The position numbers were made by a program, and so were the translations under genes. A model generated the notes under the pieces. It was not told the DNA's origin. It was given only the letters and a program-made list of their open reading frames with translations, and searched no databases. A stretch of 46,147 nt of DNA from Erysipelotrichales bacterium (GTDB lineage: Bacteria; Bacillota_I; Bacilli_A; Erysipelotrichales; Erysipelotrichaceae), in NCBI GenBank assembly GCA_017532345.1, contig JAFXJJ010000083.1, positions 1-46,147 of the forward strand, read 5' to 3'. Positions 18,901-27,162 of this stretch are shown here, one piece after another; position 1 is the stretch's first letter, and each line of letters starts with the position of its first letter.

Positions 18901-20288
18901 CTGGTACAATTGCAGGTGTAGCAGAAAAAACGGCATATGGTTATGTTAAGGGATATTTTGAGGATATGGGGATTCTTGAACCTAAACGTAATGCTGAATT
19001 AACACGTTTAGCGAAGGGATGTCAGGATGTAAAACGTACAACTGGTCAACATCCAGGTGGTATTATTGTTATTCCACAATATATGGATGTACATGATTTT
19101 ACACCTTTACAATGTCCTGCCAACAATTTAGATAGTGCATGGAAGACTAGTCACTTCGATTTCCATGCTATCCATGATAACGTATTAAAACTAGATATTT
19201 TAGGACACGTAGATCCTACAGCTTTAAAAATGTGTGATGATTTAATGAAGCAAGACCCTGAATTTGATGATAACTTTACATTAAAGGATATTCCAATGAA
19301 TGATCCTGATGTAATTTCGTTATTCTACAGTACCGATTCTCTGTGCCTTGATAATACTAATTATCCTGAGAAGACTGGTGCTGCAGGTTTACCAGAGTTT
19401 GGTACACAATTCGTTCGTGGTATGCTTGAACAAACTCAGCCACATTCATTTGCTGAGTTAGTACAAATTTCTGGTCTGTCACATGGTACCGATGTTTGGT
19501 TGAATAATGCGCAAGAGCTTATTGCCAATGGTACATGTGTATTAAAAGAAGTTATTGGTTGTCGTGATGATATCATGGTTTATTTGATGCATAAAGGATT
19601 AGAACCTATTATGGCTTTCACAATCATGGAATCTGTTCGTAAAGGTAAAGGACTTAAACCAGAAATGAAAGAAGCTATGGAAGCTAATAATGTTCCTCAA
19701 TATTATATAGATTCTTGCTTGAAGATTAAGTATATGTTCCCTAAAGCTCATGCTGTTGCATATGTATTAAGTGCACTTCGTATCGCGTGGTTTAAGGTGC
19801 ATCATCCTCATTATTATTACTCGGTATTCTTTACTACACGTTGCGATGCTTATGATATCGAGATTATGAGTGGAGGACTAGAAACAGTTCGTAATAAAAT
19901 GAATGATATTAAGTATCGATTAAATAATAACGAACTTAAGAAAACTGTAACACAGAAAGAAATTGCCTTATATTCTACACTTGAAGTAGTTCTCGAAATG
20001 TATTTACGAGGTTACTCAATGTCAACAATTGATATGAATCTTTCGCTTGCAACTAAATTTAGATGGCATCCTGACAACAAACATATCATCGTACCGCCAT
20101 TTAGTGCTATTGATGGCTTAGGTGCATCCGTAGCTGAAACTATTGTAGCAGCACGTGAAGAACATGAATTTATTTCGCAAGAAGATATTGTTAATCGTAC
20201 TAGATTATCAGGTACATTATTAAAGAAAATTGAGGATTTAGGAGCTCTAAAAGGGCTACAAAAAGAAAATCAATTATCATTATTTTAG
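15951..20288 (+). CDS. polC: DNA polymerase III alpha subunit, PolC type
   Basis: PolC is the Gram-positive replicative polymerase with built-in 3'-5' proofreading. The 1445-residue product has the usual PolC order: an N-terminal region, an OB fold (about 190-280), and the PHP domain start (IELHAHTKMSEMDAV, near 298). The inserted DnaQ-like exonuclease (VFDLETTGLSARYDEIIEFGAV split across 393-414, ending with HRADYDAD) comes next, followed by the rest of PHP. A four-cysteine zinc site is near 900-930, and the polymerase core has the catalytic PDIDLNFSGEYQ near 953. It ends in a clamp-binding-like QLSLF. The next gene is 12 bases downstream, not rimP-nusA. Confidence 0.98.
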   Translation: MNYDALIEALQLKKYSKLISESTITSVKLRKKNKTINVFLCVDQTWPYAVYKDFKEAFESFTGYECKLQFMVNNVHCTAGDVTSFVQNYIEKHPKCNIFTKTLPIIEDEKIICKFNSEYINAAYGCQNEISKFLCEVGITYPLVVKENAISITNDDVTISVERPIERRSNNQTNSFGYMQMKKPESYTYRKLVDVKGEEQAIQIRGKVFSIEESENKKRGTIIMSYYVTDYTDSIIVKCFEGKTFDKEMLKSIKINDEVIINGSTKDDPFARELVLMADEIIKKTLFEKREDTAEEKRIELHAHTKMSEMDAVCDTAELIKLAHKYGHRGIAITDHMNVQGYPAAQNAWKAISKENPDFKVIYGIEMNMIDPVLDIVVNPDERLIKDAEYCVFDLETTGLSARYDEIIEFGAVIMKEGQVIDRIDFFIEPDQEIPAFIQEKTNITNKDVKGAIKIADALPRILKIMEGRVLVAHNAKFDVGFMNAKLAENGYPELTNPVIDTLDLARAMLEKRRSYRLGHICSHYKIDYDEEVAHRADYDADVLSQVFYLMMIELRKNNVDTLIDMQNYQDENSFKKVMKKHVTLLVKNKQGLKDLFKLVSLSNVTYLLTSGNGEESSAEPRIPREKINELRANLLVGSSCQNGEIFEMALNKTKKELQEAMKFYDYIEIQPLECYSNLVVGHSVRDKERLQEVVVNLIEAAKEMGKLIVATGDVHYINPEDKMFRDVYVSAKGIGGTRHPLYFYNKELRWNNPNPDQHFRTTNEMLECFSFLPEAEAKEYVIDNPNKIFDQIEVVKPMHDDLYPPNIDGDKEKLREICYENAYKQYGNPLPAIVEERLERELKSIIGNGYAVIYYVAHLLVKKSNDDGYIVGSRGSVGSSFVATMSNITEVNPLAPHYYCPHCQHSEWFTDGSVASGYDLPNKDCPKCGHPMKGDGQDIPFETFLGFKGDKVPDIDLNFSGEYQEHAHAYTKVIFGEDNVLRAGTIAGVAEKTAYGYVKGYFEDMGILEPKRNAELTRLAKGCQDVKRTTGQHPGGIIVIPQYMDVHDFTPLQCPANNLDSAWKTSHFDFHAIHDNVLKLDILGHVDPTALKMCDDLMKQDPEFDDNFTLKDIPMNDPDVISLFYSTDSLCLDNTNYPEKTGAAGLPEFGTQFVRGMLEQTQPHSFAELVQISGLSHGTDVWLNNAQELIANGTCVLKEVIGCRDDIMVYLMHKGLEPIMAFTIMESVRKGKGLKPEMKEAMEANNVPQYYIDSCLKIKYMFPKAHAVAYVLSALRIAWFKVHHPHYYYSVFFTTRCDAYDIEIMSGGLETVRNKMNDIKYRLNNNELKKTVTQKEIALYSTLEVVLEMYLRGYSMSTIDMNLSLATKFRWHPDNKHIIVPPFSAIDGLGASVAETIVAAREEHEFISQEDIVNRTRLSGTLLKKIEDLGALKGLQKENQLSLF

Positions 20289-20300
20289 GAGATTTATTGT

Positions 20301-21296
20301 ATGATACAAATTAAAACAGCAGTATTACATGTGCTAGATTTTGCACATGATCATTTAGGTTTATCTGAGCAAATTATGCCTGATGAAGACCTAAGACAAT
20401 TAACATTTGCACGAAAGCAAGTTGAGAAGTTATTAGAAAGTCCTACTCTAAAGAGTGGAGAGTTTTTACCAGAATCACATCGTAAAGCTGATTTCGTAAA
20501 ATATGCTAATGAAGAGATTAATTTATTAGAAATATCTACTATATTAGCTCAAGAATGGTATAGACTAATTAAGATGTCAGATAAAATTGAACCGGCATCT
20601 TTATTATGTGTAGATGTTTATGATAATGCTAAACATTTGCTAGTTTTTATGAAATATAAAACTAAAAATGGATATATGTACGCAACTAAAACTGTTGATG
20701 GCAAGAAGTATGAGGGTATTGTTGAAAATATGTCTATATTACCAAATACAGCTATGTCAGTTGATGAATGTATAGTTGTTGATCTAGATTCATTATCTAT
20801 TAAGTACAAAGATAGTATTAGAGTAATTGAAGGGCAAGAAACATCAATCATCAGTGATAGATTATTATTCTGTACATCTAATTTGTCTCATAAAGAAATT
20901 ATTTCTACAATTCGTAATGCTACTGAAGATATGTGTGAAACTTATGAAATGGATAAATTATCGCATGTAGCGAAAACTAAAGCCTATATTCAAGAAAAGT
21001 TAACAGAAGATGGTTATTTACGTTTAAATGAATTGGCATCAGATGTATTTGAAAATAATGATGCAATGCAAGGTGAATTTGTACAAAACCTAGTTGATTT
21101 GCATGTTCCATCAGATGTATTTATGCATCAAGGATATGCGCAAACAGCTACTAAAACACAAAAGATTAAAACCGATACTGGTATAGAACTAGTCATTCCA
21201 TCAATTTATTTTGATGATCCTGAACATTTTGAAATTATTCAAAATGAAGATACTTCTATCACAATTCAAATTAAGAATATATTATATGTAAAGTAA
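20301..21296 (+). CDS. Nucleoid-associated protein, NA37 (NdpA/YejK) family
   Basis: The 331-residue soluble product resembles the 37-kDa nucleoid-associated family known from E. coli YejK and many clostridia. It shares the start IKTAVLHVLD, a central VDECIVVDLDSLSI, and a C-terminal block KIKTDTGIELVIPSIYFDD followed by TSITIQIKNI, which is the most diagnostic part. The family's role is poorly known; binding to the nucleoid is established only for the E. coli member. The gene is 12 bases behind polC with GGAG before its ATG, so it is likely co-transcribed with the replicative polymerase. Confidence 0.78.
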   Translation: MIQIKTAVLHVLDFAHDHLGLSEQIMPDEDLRQLTFARKQVEKLLESPTLKSGEFLPESHRKADFVKYANEEINLLEISTILAQEWYRLIKMSDKIEPASLLCVDVYDNAKHLLVFMKYKTKNGYMYATKTVDGKKYEGIVENMSILPNTAMSVDECIVVDLDSLSIKYKDSIRVIEGQETSIISDRLLFCTSNLSHKEIISTIRNATEDMCETYEMDKLSHVAKTKAYIQEKLTEDGYLRLNELASDVFENNDAMQGEFVQNLVDLHVPSDVFMHQGYAQTATKTQKIKTDTGIELVIPSIYFDDPEHFEIIQNEDTSITIQIKNILYVK

Positions 21297-21351
21297 CTTA
21301 TCATTGATTTATAGCATCATGTCACTTTAGACTTTTATTCTTTCCTTATTA

Positions 21352-21360
21352 TGGTAGAAT
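21352..21360 (+). promoter_or_regulatory. Promoter of the DUF4349 lipoprotein gene
   Basis: TGG plus TAGAAT (21355-21360) is an extended -10; no good -35 is seen. GGGG precedes the ATG at 21386. Confidence 0.5.
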
Positions 21361-21385
21361 ACAAACAAGAAAAGGGGATGATACT

Positions 21386-22312
21386 ATGAAACGATTCCTA
21401 ATAACTTTATTCATAATGTGTTTTATGCTTTGCGGTTGTTCTGCCAATGGTAGTTCTGCATTTGACAGTCAAATAATGGAGAACGAGAAGACAACTGTAT
21501 CAAATGGTTCTTTTGGATATGATATGGGTGGTAAAGGCGATTATGATAGTTCAAATGATATTTTTGAGGAATATTCAGTTGAAGAAAATCGTAAATTAAT
21601 AAAGAACTACACTTACTCTTTACAAACAAAAGAATTTGATACGTTTATTTCACTTATTAGCTCTGAGGTAAGTTCAGTAGGAGGGTATATTCAATCAAGT
21701 ACGATTAGTGGTAATAGTTATTATCACAGTGGCAATCGTTATGCCTCTTATATTATCAGGATACCTAGCGTAAAAGCTAATGAGTTCATTAATAAAATTA
21801 ATGATTCAGAAATAGCCGTTGTAACTAGATTTAATGAAAATGTTGATGATATCACTACAACATATTTTGATACAGAAGCGCGTATAGTAGCATTAGAAAA
21901 AGAAGAAGCATCTTTACTTAATTTAATGGAAAAGGCTACTACAGTAGAAGATATTATCACAATAGAATCAAAACTAAGTGATGTACGTTATGAATTAGAG
22001 AGTTATTTAAGACAACTAAAAAATTATGATTTATTAGTCTCATATTCTACGTTTACAATTGATATCAATGAAGTTGATCGAGTAACGCATGTAGAAGAAA
22101 AGGGAATGTTTGATCAAATAAAAGAAAGATTCTTAAATAGTATTGAAGATATTTCAGATTTTATCTTTGATTTGATTGTATTTGTAGCTGGTAATATTAT
22201 TTATATAGTAATATATGCTAGTATATTTGCTGGATTTTATACGATTTTTAAAAAGCGTATAAAAACTTTAAAATTTAATAAAAAAGTAGTAGACAAAGAC
22301 AAGAATATGTGA
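21386..22312 (+). CDS. DUF4349 lipoprotein
   Basis: The 308-residue product starts with a lipoprotein signal peptide whose lipobox is LCGC (Cys18). A Gly/Ser-rich stretch follows, then the DUF4349 core (about 70-230) with KNYTYSLQTKEFDTF, VGGYIQSSTISG, YIIRIPSVKANEFI and a coiled-coil region with TYFDTEARIVALEKEEASLL. A membrane helix (about 265-290) and a basic tail end the protein. DUF4349 proteins are surface-anchored in Gram-positives and their function is not established. The infC promoter overlaps the 3' end. Confidence 0.85.
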   Translation: MKRFLITLFIMCFMLCGCSANGSSAFDSQIMENEKTTVSNGSFGYDMGGKGDYDSSNDIFEEYSVEENRKLIKNYTYSLQTKEFDTFISLISSEVSSVGGYIQSSTISGNSYYHSGNRYASYIIRIPSVKANEFINKINDSEIAVVTRFNENVDDITTTYFDTEARIVALEKEEASLLNLMEKATTVEDIITIESKLSDVRYELESYLRQLKNYDLLVSYSTFTIDINEVDRVTHVEEKGMFDQIKERFLNSIEDISDFIFDLIVFVAGNIIYIVIYASIFAGFYTIFKKRIKTLKFNKKVVDKDKNM

Positions 22313-22318
22313 TATTAT
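22290..22318 (+). promoter_or_regulatory. Promoter of infC-rpmI-rplT
   Basis: TAGACA (22290-22295), a 17-base spacer and TATTAT (22313-22318). The -35 box lies within the last codons of the upstream gene. Confidence 0.75.
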
Positions 22319-22325
22319 CTTTGCG

Positions 22326-22463
22326 TAGCGAAAAAAGTGGAAAGAAGAAGCACCCCTTCTCACCTGAAGTATGTTAGTACTTGGGTTGATACACAAATTG
22401 TTTTTGTCAATCAATGGGTGCAGAATGTGTACCCATTTTTATTTGCTAAATGGAGGTGTAATT
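22326..22463 (+). promoter_or_regulatory. L20 leader with terminator/antiterminator, upstream of infC
   Basis: A terminator hairpin is visible: AATGGGT (22413-22419) with ACCCATT (22431-22437), then a T-run. An upstream GCACCC (22350-22355) can pair with GGGTGC (22416-22421), which would break the terminator. A separate AAGTA/TACTT hairpin lies at about 22366-22381. Bacillus and relatives regulate infC-rpmI-rplT by L20 binding to such a leader and promoting termination. The two exclusive pairings are seen here; the L20 role is from the family. Confidence 0.75.
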
Positions 22464-22988
22464 ATTAGCAAACGTATTTCGACAGATGAACTTGTCAATG
22501 AAAACATCAGATTCAAAGAAGTATTAGTAATTGGTCCTGAAGGGGAACAATTAGGTATTAAGTTACGTCGTGAAGCTTTAGAATTAGCTTATGATCAAAA
22601 TCTTGATTTATTGTGTGTAGCACCAGGTGCTACTCCACCAGTATGTAAGATTCTTGATTATGGTAAGTATCGCTTTGAACAACAAAAGAAAGCGAAAGAA
22701 GCTAAGAAGAATCAACATGTTACAGAAGTTAAACCAATTCGTTTATCACCTGTAATTGACAAAAATGACTTTGATACTAAAGTTCGTCAAGCAAGTGGCT
22801 GGTTAAAAGATGGTATTAAAGTTAAAATTGATATGCGTTTCCGTGGTCGTATGATGACTCGTCAAGAAGTTGGTAAGAAAATCATGGATGACTTTATCGA
22901 AGCATTAACTGAAATTAGCACTGTAGAAAAGAAACCTTTATTAGAAGGTAATACTATGTCTGCTGTAATTTCACCAAAGAAAAAATAG
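22464..22988 (+). CDS. infC: Translation initiation factor IF-3 (AUU start)
   Basis: IF-3 prevents premature subunit joining and checks the start codon. The conserved N-terminus SKRISTDELVNENIRFKEV is preceded by ATT ATT and GGAGG at 22452-22456. No ATG, GTG or TTG is at a usable distance. The ATT at 22464, seven bases after GGAGG, is the likely start, giving 174 residues, the normal length. An ATG at 22371 lies in the leader hairpins and is rejected. In other bacteria infC begins with AUU or a similar rare codon so that IF-3 represses itself. The domains are the N-domain (1-75), a basic linker (KKAKEAKKN) and the C-domain. Confidence 0.93.
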   Translation: MSKRISTDELVNENIRFKEVLVIGPEGEQLGIKLRREALELAYDQNLDLLCVAPGATPPVCKILDYGKYRFEQQKKAKEAKKNQHVTEVKPIRLSPVIDKNDFDTKVRQASGWLKDGIKVKIDMRFRGRMMTRQEVGKKIMDDFIEALTEISTVEKKPLLEGNTMSAVISPKKK

Positions 22989-23010
22989 TTAAATTTAGGA
23001 GGACAAAATT

Positions 23011-23205
23011 ATGCCAAAAATGAAAACTCGCAGAGCTTTAGCTAAGCGCGTAAAGAAAACTGGTTCAGGAAAGTGGAAACGTTCACATGCTTATACAAGC
23101 CATTTCTTCTCACACAAATCACAAAAACAAAAACGTCATTTACGTAAGGGAGCATTAGTTCATAATACTGACTACAAACGTATTAAACTAATGATCGTAG
23201 ACTAA
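23011..23205 (+). CDS. rpmI: 50S ribosomal protein L35
   Basis: The 64-residue basic protein begins [21 protein letters not shown] and has the [16 protein letters not shown] core typical of L35. AGGAGG precedes it, and it lies between infC and rplT as in most bacteria. Confidence 0.97.
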   Translation: MPKMKTRRALAKRVKKTGSGKWKRSHAYTSHFFSHKSQKQKRHLRKGALVHNTDYKRIKLMIVD

Positions 23206-23220
23206 TAGGAGGAAAAGAAA

Positions 23221-23580
23221 ATGCCAAGAGTTAAAGGTGGAACAGTTTCACGTGCAAGAAGAAAGCGCGTATTAAAACTAGCTAAAGGTTACTTTGGTTC
23301 AAAACATTTATTATATAGAACAGCTCATGAACAAGTAATGCGTTCATTACGTTATGCTTACAGAGATCGCAAACAAACTAAACGTCAAATGCGTCGTTTA
23401 TGGATTGCACGTATCAATGCTGCAGCTCGTATGAATGAAATCAGCTATTCTCAATTAATGCATGGTTTAAAATTAGCTAACATCACAATCAACCGTAAGA
23501 TGTTATCTGAAATGGCTATCCATGATCCAAAAGGATTCGCTGATGTAGTTGTAAAAGCTAAAAACGCTTTAGCAAAATAG
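23221..23580 (+). CDS. rplT: 50S ribosomal protein L20
   Basis: L20 is a primary 23S rRNA binder needed early in 50S assembly and, in Gram-positives, the repressor of its own operon through the leader upstream of infC. The 119-residue product has [50 protein letters not shown] and the C-terminal globular part with [21 protein letters not shown] precedes the ATG. A strong terminator follows. Confidence 0.97.
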   Translation: MPRVKGGTVSRARRKRVLKLAKGYFGSKHLLYRTAHEQVMRSLRYAYRDRKQTKRQMRRLWIARINAAARMNEISYSQLMHGLKLANITINRKMLSEMAIHDPKGFADVVVKAKNALAK

Positions 23581-23591
23581 TTTTAACTAAT

Positions 23592-23626
23592 AAACAGGTA
23601 GAAATAATATTCTACCTGTTTTTCTT
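23592..23626 (+). terminator. Terminator after rplT
   Basis: AAACAGGTAGAA pairs with TTCTACCTGTTT (12 bp), then TTTCTTATTT. Confidence 0.92.
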
Positions 23627-23653
23627 ATTTAGACTATGATTTAAGATACTTTT

Positions 23654-23663
23654 TTGGTACAAT
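23654..23663 (+). promoter_or_regulatory. Promoter of the radical SAM-rdgB-traX-trmL unit
   Basis: TTGG plus TACAAT (23658-23663) forms an extended -10; the -35 is not obvious. It is the only promoter candidate before five closely packed genes. Confidence 0.5.
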
Positions 23664-23688
23664 TATAAGGTAGTATTGAGGTGATTAG

Positions 23689-25344
23689 ATGAATGTTTTA
23701 CTAACAACATTGAATGCGAAATTTATACATAAGAATTTAGCATTAAGATATTTATACCAAACTGCTCCTAAGGATATTAATGTTTCTATTAAAGAGTATA
23801 CAATTAAAGATGATATTAATAATATTATAACTAATATACTAAGTTATTCTCCAGATGTAGTAGGATTCAGTACATATATTTGGAATGTTGATTATATTAA
23901 GGATATTTGTAAGAATATTAAAGAAATTAACCCATCGGTAAAGATTGTATTAGGTGGACCTGAAGTTTCTTTTGAACCAGAATTCTTTCTAGACAACTTT
24001 GCAATTGATGCAGTTAGTTGTGGTGAAGGAGAATTTACAATTTGGGAATATGTACAAAATTGTAATAAGATAAATATAGATATACCTGGTATTTTTACAA
24101 GAGCATCTAAACCTACAATTGGTTATTCAATTGTAGATTTAAATGAATTAGAAAAATATGATAATCCATATTTCTTAGATTTTGATGAAAAGGATATGAA
24201 GAATCGTTATTTATATGTTGAAACTAGTAGAGGGTGTCCTTATCGCTGTTCTTATTGTTTAAGCAGTGTATTAGGAAAGGTAAGATTATTTTCTACCGAT
24301 TATATTAAACGTGTGCTAGATCAAATATTTGAAAGTGATGCGAAACAAATCAAATTCTTAGATAGAACATTTAATGTTGATAAGAATAGAGCATTAGAAC
24401 TTGCTCGATACATTGATGAACATGCTAGGGAAGATCAAGTTTTCCAATTCGAAATTATGGCTGAGCATTTAAGTGATGAATTAATTGAATATTTATCTAA
24501 TCGTAAAGAATTACCTAGATTTAGATTTGAGATTGGAATTCAAACAACTAATGTTAATGCGCTTAAAGAAATTAGTCGTTACCAAAACTTTGATAAGCTG
24601 AGTGAAGTTATTCAAAAACTAAGGAAGAATAATAATTGTGAGATGCATGTAGATTTAATTGCAGGATTACCATTAGAAGATTTAGATAGCTTTAAAAATA
24701 GCTTTGATGAAGTATTCCACTTACATGCTCATGAGTTACAATTGGGCTTCTTGAAGCTACTACGTGGAACTTTAATGAAGAAAAATAGTTTAGATTATGG
24801 AATGACTTATGATGAACATGCTCCATATGAAATATTTGAAACTAAATGGATGAGTAAACAAGATATTCATGAGATTCATACAGCATGTTATGCATTAGAT
24901 ATTTTATATAATAAACCTAGATTAAGAAAAACAATTGATACAATTATAAATGTATATAGTATAAGTCCATTTGAACTTTTTTATAAGCTAGGTCAAGATT
25001 TATATTTGAATAAGTATAATCAAATTGATTTAATTTTTAAATCAGTATTAAATACGCTTGATAATGCTTATAAGATTTCTAATGTTGTAGGAATGTTGAA
25101 TGAAGAATATTACCAATTGTTTAAACAAAAAACTAAACGTATTATTGATTTTAAAATTGATGATGAATATCGTAATAGTTTATTAAATAGATTATTTGAT
25201 AGTGGCATTGCATCAAAAAATGATTTAATAAACTATGGTGTATTTGCTGAAGGGGATAACTGTATGTTATTTGTTTTATATAATAAACTACAAAGTTATC
25301 CAAAATTATATAGAATTTATGAAGATAAGATAGAGGAGATTTAA
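23689..25344 (+). CDS. B12-binding-fold radical SAM protein (DUF4080 type)
   Basis: The 551-residue product has an N-terminal cobalamin-binding-like domain (1-130; INPSVKIVLGGPEVSFEPEF). A radical SAM domain follows, with the [4Fe-4S] cysteines C183, C187 and C190 in SRGCPYRCSYC. I do not see the DxHxxG cobalamin motif in the N-domain, so B12 may bind base-off without His or not at all. The C-terminal ~170 residues resemble DUF4080. Substrate and product are unknown for this subfamily. It heads an operon with a house-cleaning pyrophosphatase and a tRNA methyltransferase, but that does not identify its reaction. Confidence 0.83.
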   Translation: MNVLLTTLNAKFIHKNLALRYLYQTAPKDINVSIKEYTIKDDINNIITNILSYSPDVVGFSTYIWNVDYIKDICKNIKEINPSVKIVLGGPEVSFEPEFFLDNFAIDAVSCGEGEFTIWEYVQNCNKINIDIPGIFTRASKPTIGYSIVDLNELEKYDNPYFLDFDEKDMKNRYLYVETSRGCPYRCSYCLSSVLGKVRLFSTDYIKRVLDQIFESDAKQIKFLDRTFNVDKNRALELARYIDEHAREDQVFQFEIMAEHLSDELIEYLSNRKELPRFRFEIGIQTTNVNALKEISRYQNFDKLSEVIQKLRKNNNCEMHVDLIAGLPLEDLDSFKNSFDEVFHLHAHELQLGFLKLLRGTLMKKNSLDYGMTYDEHAPYEIFETKWMSKQDIHEIHTACYALDILYNKPRLRKTIDTIINVYSISPFELFYKLGQDLYLNKYNQIDLIFKSVLNTLDNAYKISNVVGMLNEEYYQLFKQKTKRIIDFKIDDEYRNSLLNRLFDSGIASKNDLINYGVFAEGDNCMLFVLYNKLQSYPKLYRIYEDKIEEI

Positions 25345-25345
25345 G

Positions 25346-25939
25346 ATGAGATTAGTAATTGCTACGACAAATGAACATAAGCTAATTGAGATGCGTCAAT
25401 TATTGAAGGATTTACCATTTGAAGTGGTTGGTCAAAATGAAATAGTTGATAATATTGATATTGATGAAAATGGAACTACTTTTAGTGAAAATGCTAGAAT
25501 CAAAGCCACTGCGATTTCAGCATTATGTAGTGATTTAGTGCTTGCAGATGATTCTGGATTAGAAATTGATGCCTTAAATAAGGAACCAGGGATTTATTCT
25601 GCTAGATATTTAGGGCATGATACACCATATTCTGAGAAAAATCAGATTATTTTGAAAAGATTAGAAAATGAATCAAATCGTTCTGCACGATTTGTATGTG
25701 CAATGTCGTTATGTTTAAATGGAGAGGAAGTATATAATGCTTGCGAAACCATTGAAGGTGAAATTGCTCATGAAGTATTAGGAACTAATGGATTCGGATA
25801 TGATCCAATATTCTATTATCCACCAATGCAAATGGGAACTGCAGAAATGGATATGGATACCAAAAATCAAGTTAGTCATAGGGGAAAAGCTATACGTAAA
25901 ATAATTGCACACTTAAGAGAAAAGTATGTTGAAGCTTAA
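25346..25939 (+). CDS. rdgB: XTP/dITP diphosphatase (RdgB/HAM1)
   Basis: This enzyme hydrolyses XTP, dITP and ITP to monophosphates so that deaminated purines are not built into DNA or RNA. The 197-residue product starts LVIATTNEHKLIEMRQLL and has the ENARIKA motif, LADDSGLEIDAL, GIYSARYLG, and the C-terminal GFGYDPIFYYP with VSHRGKAIRK. GGAG precedes the ATG one base after the radical SAM stop. The next gene starts inside its last codons. Confidence 0.95.
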   Translation: MRLVIATTNEHKLIEMRQLLKDLPFEVVGQNEIVDNIDIDENGTTFSENARIKATAISALCSDLVLADDSGLEIDALNKEPGIYSARYLGHDTPYSEKNQIILKRLENESNRSARFVCAMSLCLNGEEVYNACETIEGEIAHEVLGTNGFGYDPIFYYPPMQMGTAEMDMDTKNQVSHRGKAIRKIIAHLREKYVEA

Positions 25940-26642
25940 TTCTAATCAATTAAAGAATATCGCATTAGTTACTATGACTATTGATCATATTGGATATATT
26001 TTATATCCAGATGTATTATTTTTAAGAGTGATTGGTAGATTAGCATTCCCAATCTATGCTTATTTTATTGCTCAAGGAATTAGAAATACTAGTAATGAAT
26101 CTAAGTATTTATTAAGAATGGTGAGTTTTGCGGTTATTACTCAAATAGCATTCTTTCTATTCCAAATAGATTTTATTAATGTATTATTTACATTCTCTTT
26201 GGCTATTATTGGATTGATGGGAATAAGAAGGGAACAGTACTGGATTGCGCCATTTGTATTATTAGTTGCGTATTTCTTGAATTCTGATTACTCATATTTT
26301 GGAATATTAGTAGTTTATATATTTTATTTCTTAGAAAATAAAAAGATATTACGATTTATCTTATTATTTTTCTCAATCACTTTTTTTATTCTTGAAGCTA
26401 ATTTAAATTTTGATATGAATATTGTTTATCAGTTGTATATCTATAGGGCTTATAATTATGATTTAATAGCTCGTATTTTAGTTGAATTCTTTGCGTTATT
26501 AGCTCTACCATTATTAGATTTATACGACCATAAAAGAATTCAGTATACGGATTTAAAAGAAAAGCTAGTTAATCAATATTTCTTTTATATTTATTATCCA
26601 TTACATTTAGTTATTTTAAAATTATTAGAAGGAGTAATTTAA
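25926..26642 (+). CDS. TraX-family membrane protein
   Basis: The 238-residue product has about seven to eight hydrophobic segments and the TraX-type opening LKNIALVTMTIDHIGYILYP followed by LRVIGRLAFPIYAYFIAQG. F-plasmid TraX acetylates pilin, but chromosomal Bacillota TraX-like proteins are widespread, unlinked to conjugation and of unknown role; an acyltransferase activity is possible. It overlaps the upstream rdgB by 14 bases and is followed two bases later by trmL, so it belongs to the same transcript. No conjugation genes are nearby. Confidence 0.78.
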   Translation: MLKLNSNQLKNIALVTMTIDHIGYILYPDVLFLRVIGRLAFPIYAYFIAQGIRNTSNESKYLLRMVSFAVITQIAFFLFQIDFINVLFTFSLAIIGLMGIRREQYWIAPFVLLVAYFLNSDYSYFGILVVYIFYFLENKKILRFILLFFSITFFILEANLNFDMNIVYQLYIYRAYNYDLIARILVEFFALLALPLLDLYDHKRIQYTDLKEKLVNQYFFYIYYPLHLVILKLLEGVI

Positions 26643-26644
26643 TT

Positions 26645-27160
26645 ATGTTACATTTAGTTGTTTACCAACCAGAAATTCCTCAAAATACTGGCAATATGAT
26701 GCGTACTTGTGTTGCTACAGGAACAGTCCTACATTTGATTGAACCATTAGGTTTTAAGGTTGATGATAAGAGTTTAAAGCGTGCCGGTATGGATTATATT
26801 GACCGCTTAACTTGGTATGTTCATAAAGATTGGAATGAATTCATGGAGAAAAATAATAATCCAAAGAATATTTATTTTCTAACTCGTTATGGTGAAGTAC
26901 CACCATCACACTTTGATTATAGTAATATTGAGGAAGACTATTATTTTGTGGTAGGAAAAGAAAGTACTGGAATTGATAAAGATATATTAAAAGATCATTT
27001 GGACCATTGTATGAGACTTCCAATGACTAAGGAAAGCCGTAGTTTAAATGTATCAAATACTGCAGCTATTATTATCTATGAAGCATTACGTCAACAAAAT
27101 TATGCATCTTTGGCATTTGAAGAATATTTAAAAGGACCTAATGTATTAAAGGGTGAATAA
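26645..27160 (+). CDS. trmL: tRNA (cytidine34/cmnm5U34-2'-O)-methyltransferase TrmL
   Basis: TrmL is a SPOUT methyltransferase acting on the wobble base of tRNA-Leu isoacceptors. The 171-residue product has LVVYQPEIPQNTGNMMRTC, LIEPLGFKVDDKSLKRAGMDY, the FVVGKESTGIDKDI SAM-knot segment and the C-terminal MRLPMTKESRSLNVSNTAA. AAGGAG precedes the ATG. Confidence 0.94.
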   Translation: MLHLVVYQPEIPQNTGNMMRTCVATGTVLHLIEPLGFKVDDKSLKRAGMDYIDRLTWYVHKDWNEFMEKNNNPKNIYFLTRYGEVPPSHFDYSNIEEDYYFVVGKESTGIDKDILKDHLDHCMRLPMTKESRSLNVSNTAAIIIYEALRQQNYASLAFEEYLKGPNVLKGE

Positions 27161-27162
27161 TA

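Noticed and set aside
22371-22463. IF-3 with a 31-residue N-terminal extension from ATG 22371
   Set aside because: The segment is part of the L20 leader hairpins, IF-3 has no such extension in the family, and GGAGG points to ATT 22464.
25926-26642. TraX as evidence for a conjugative element
   Set aside because: Chromosomal TraX-like proteins are common in Bacillota, and the gene is embedded in a housekeeping operon.
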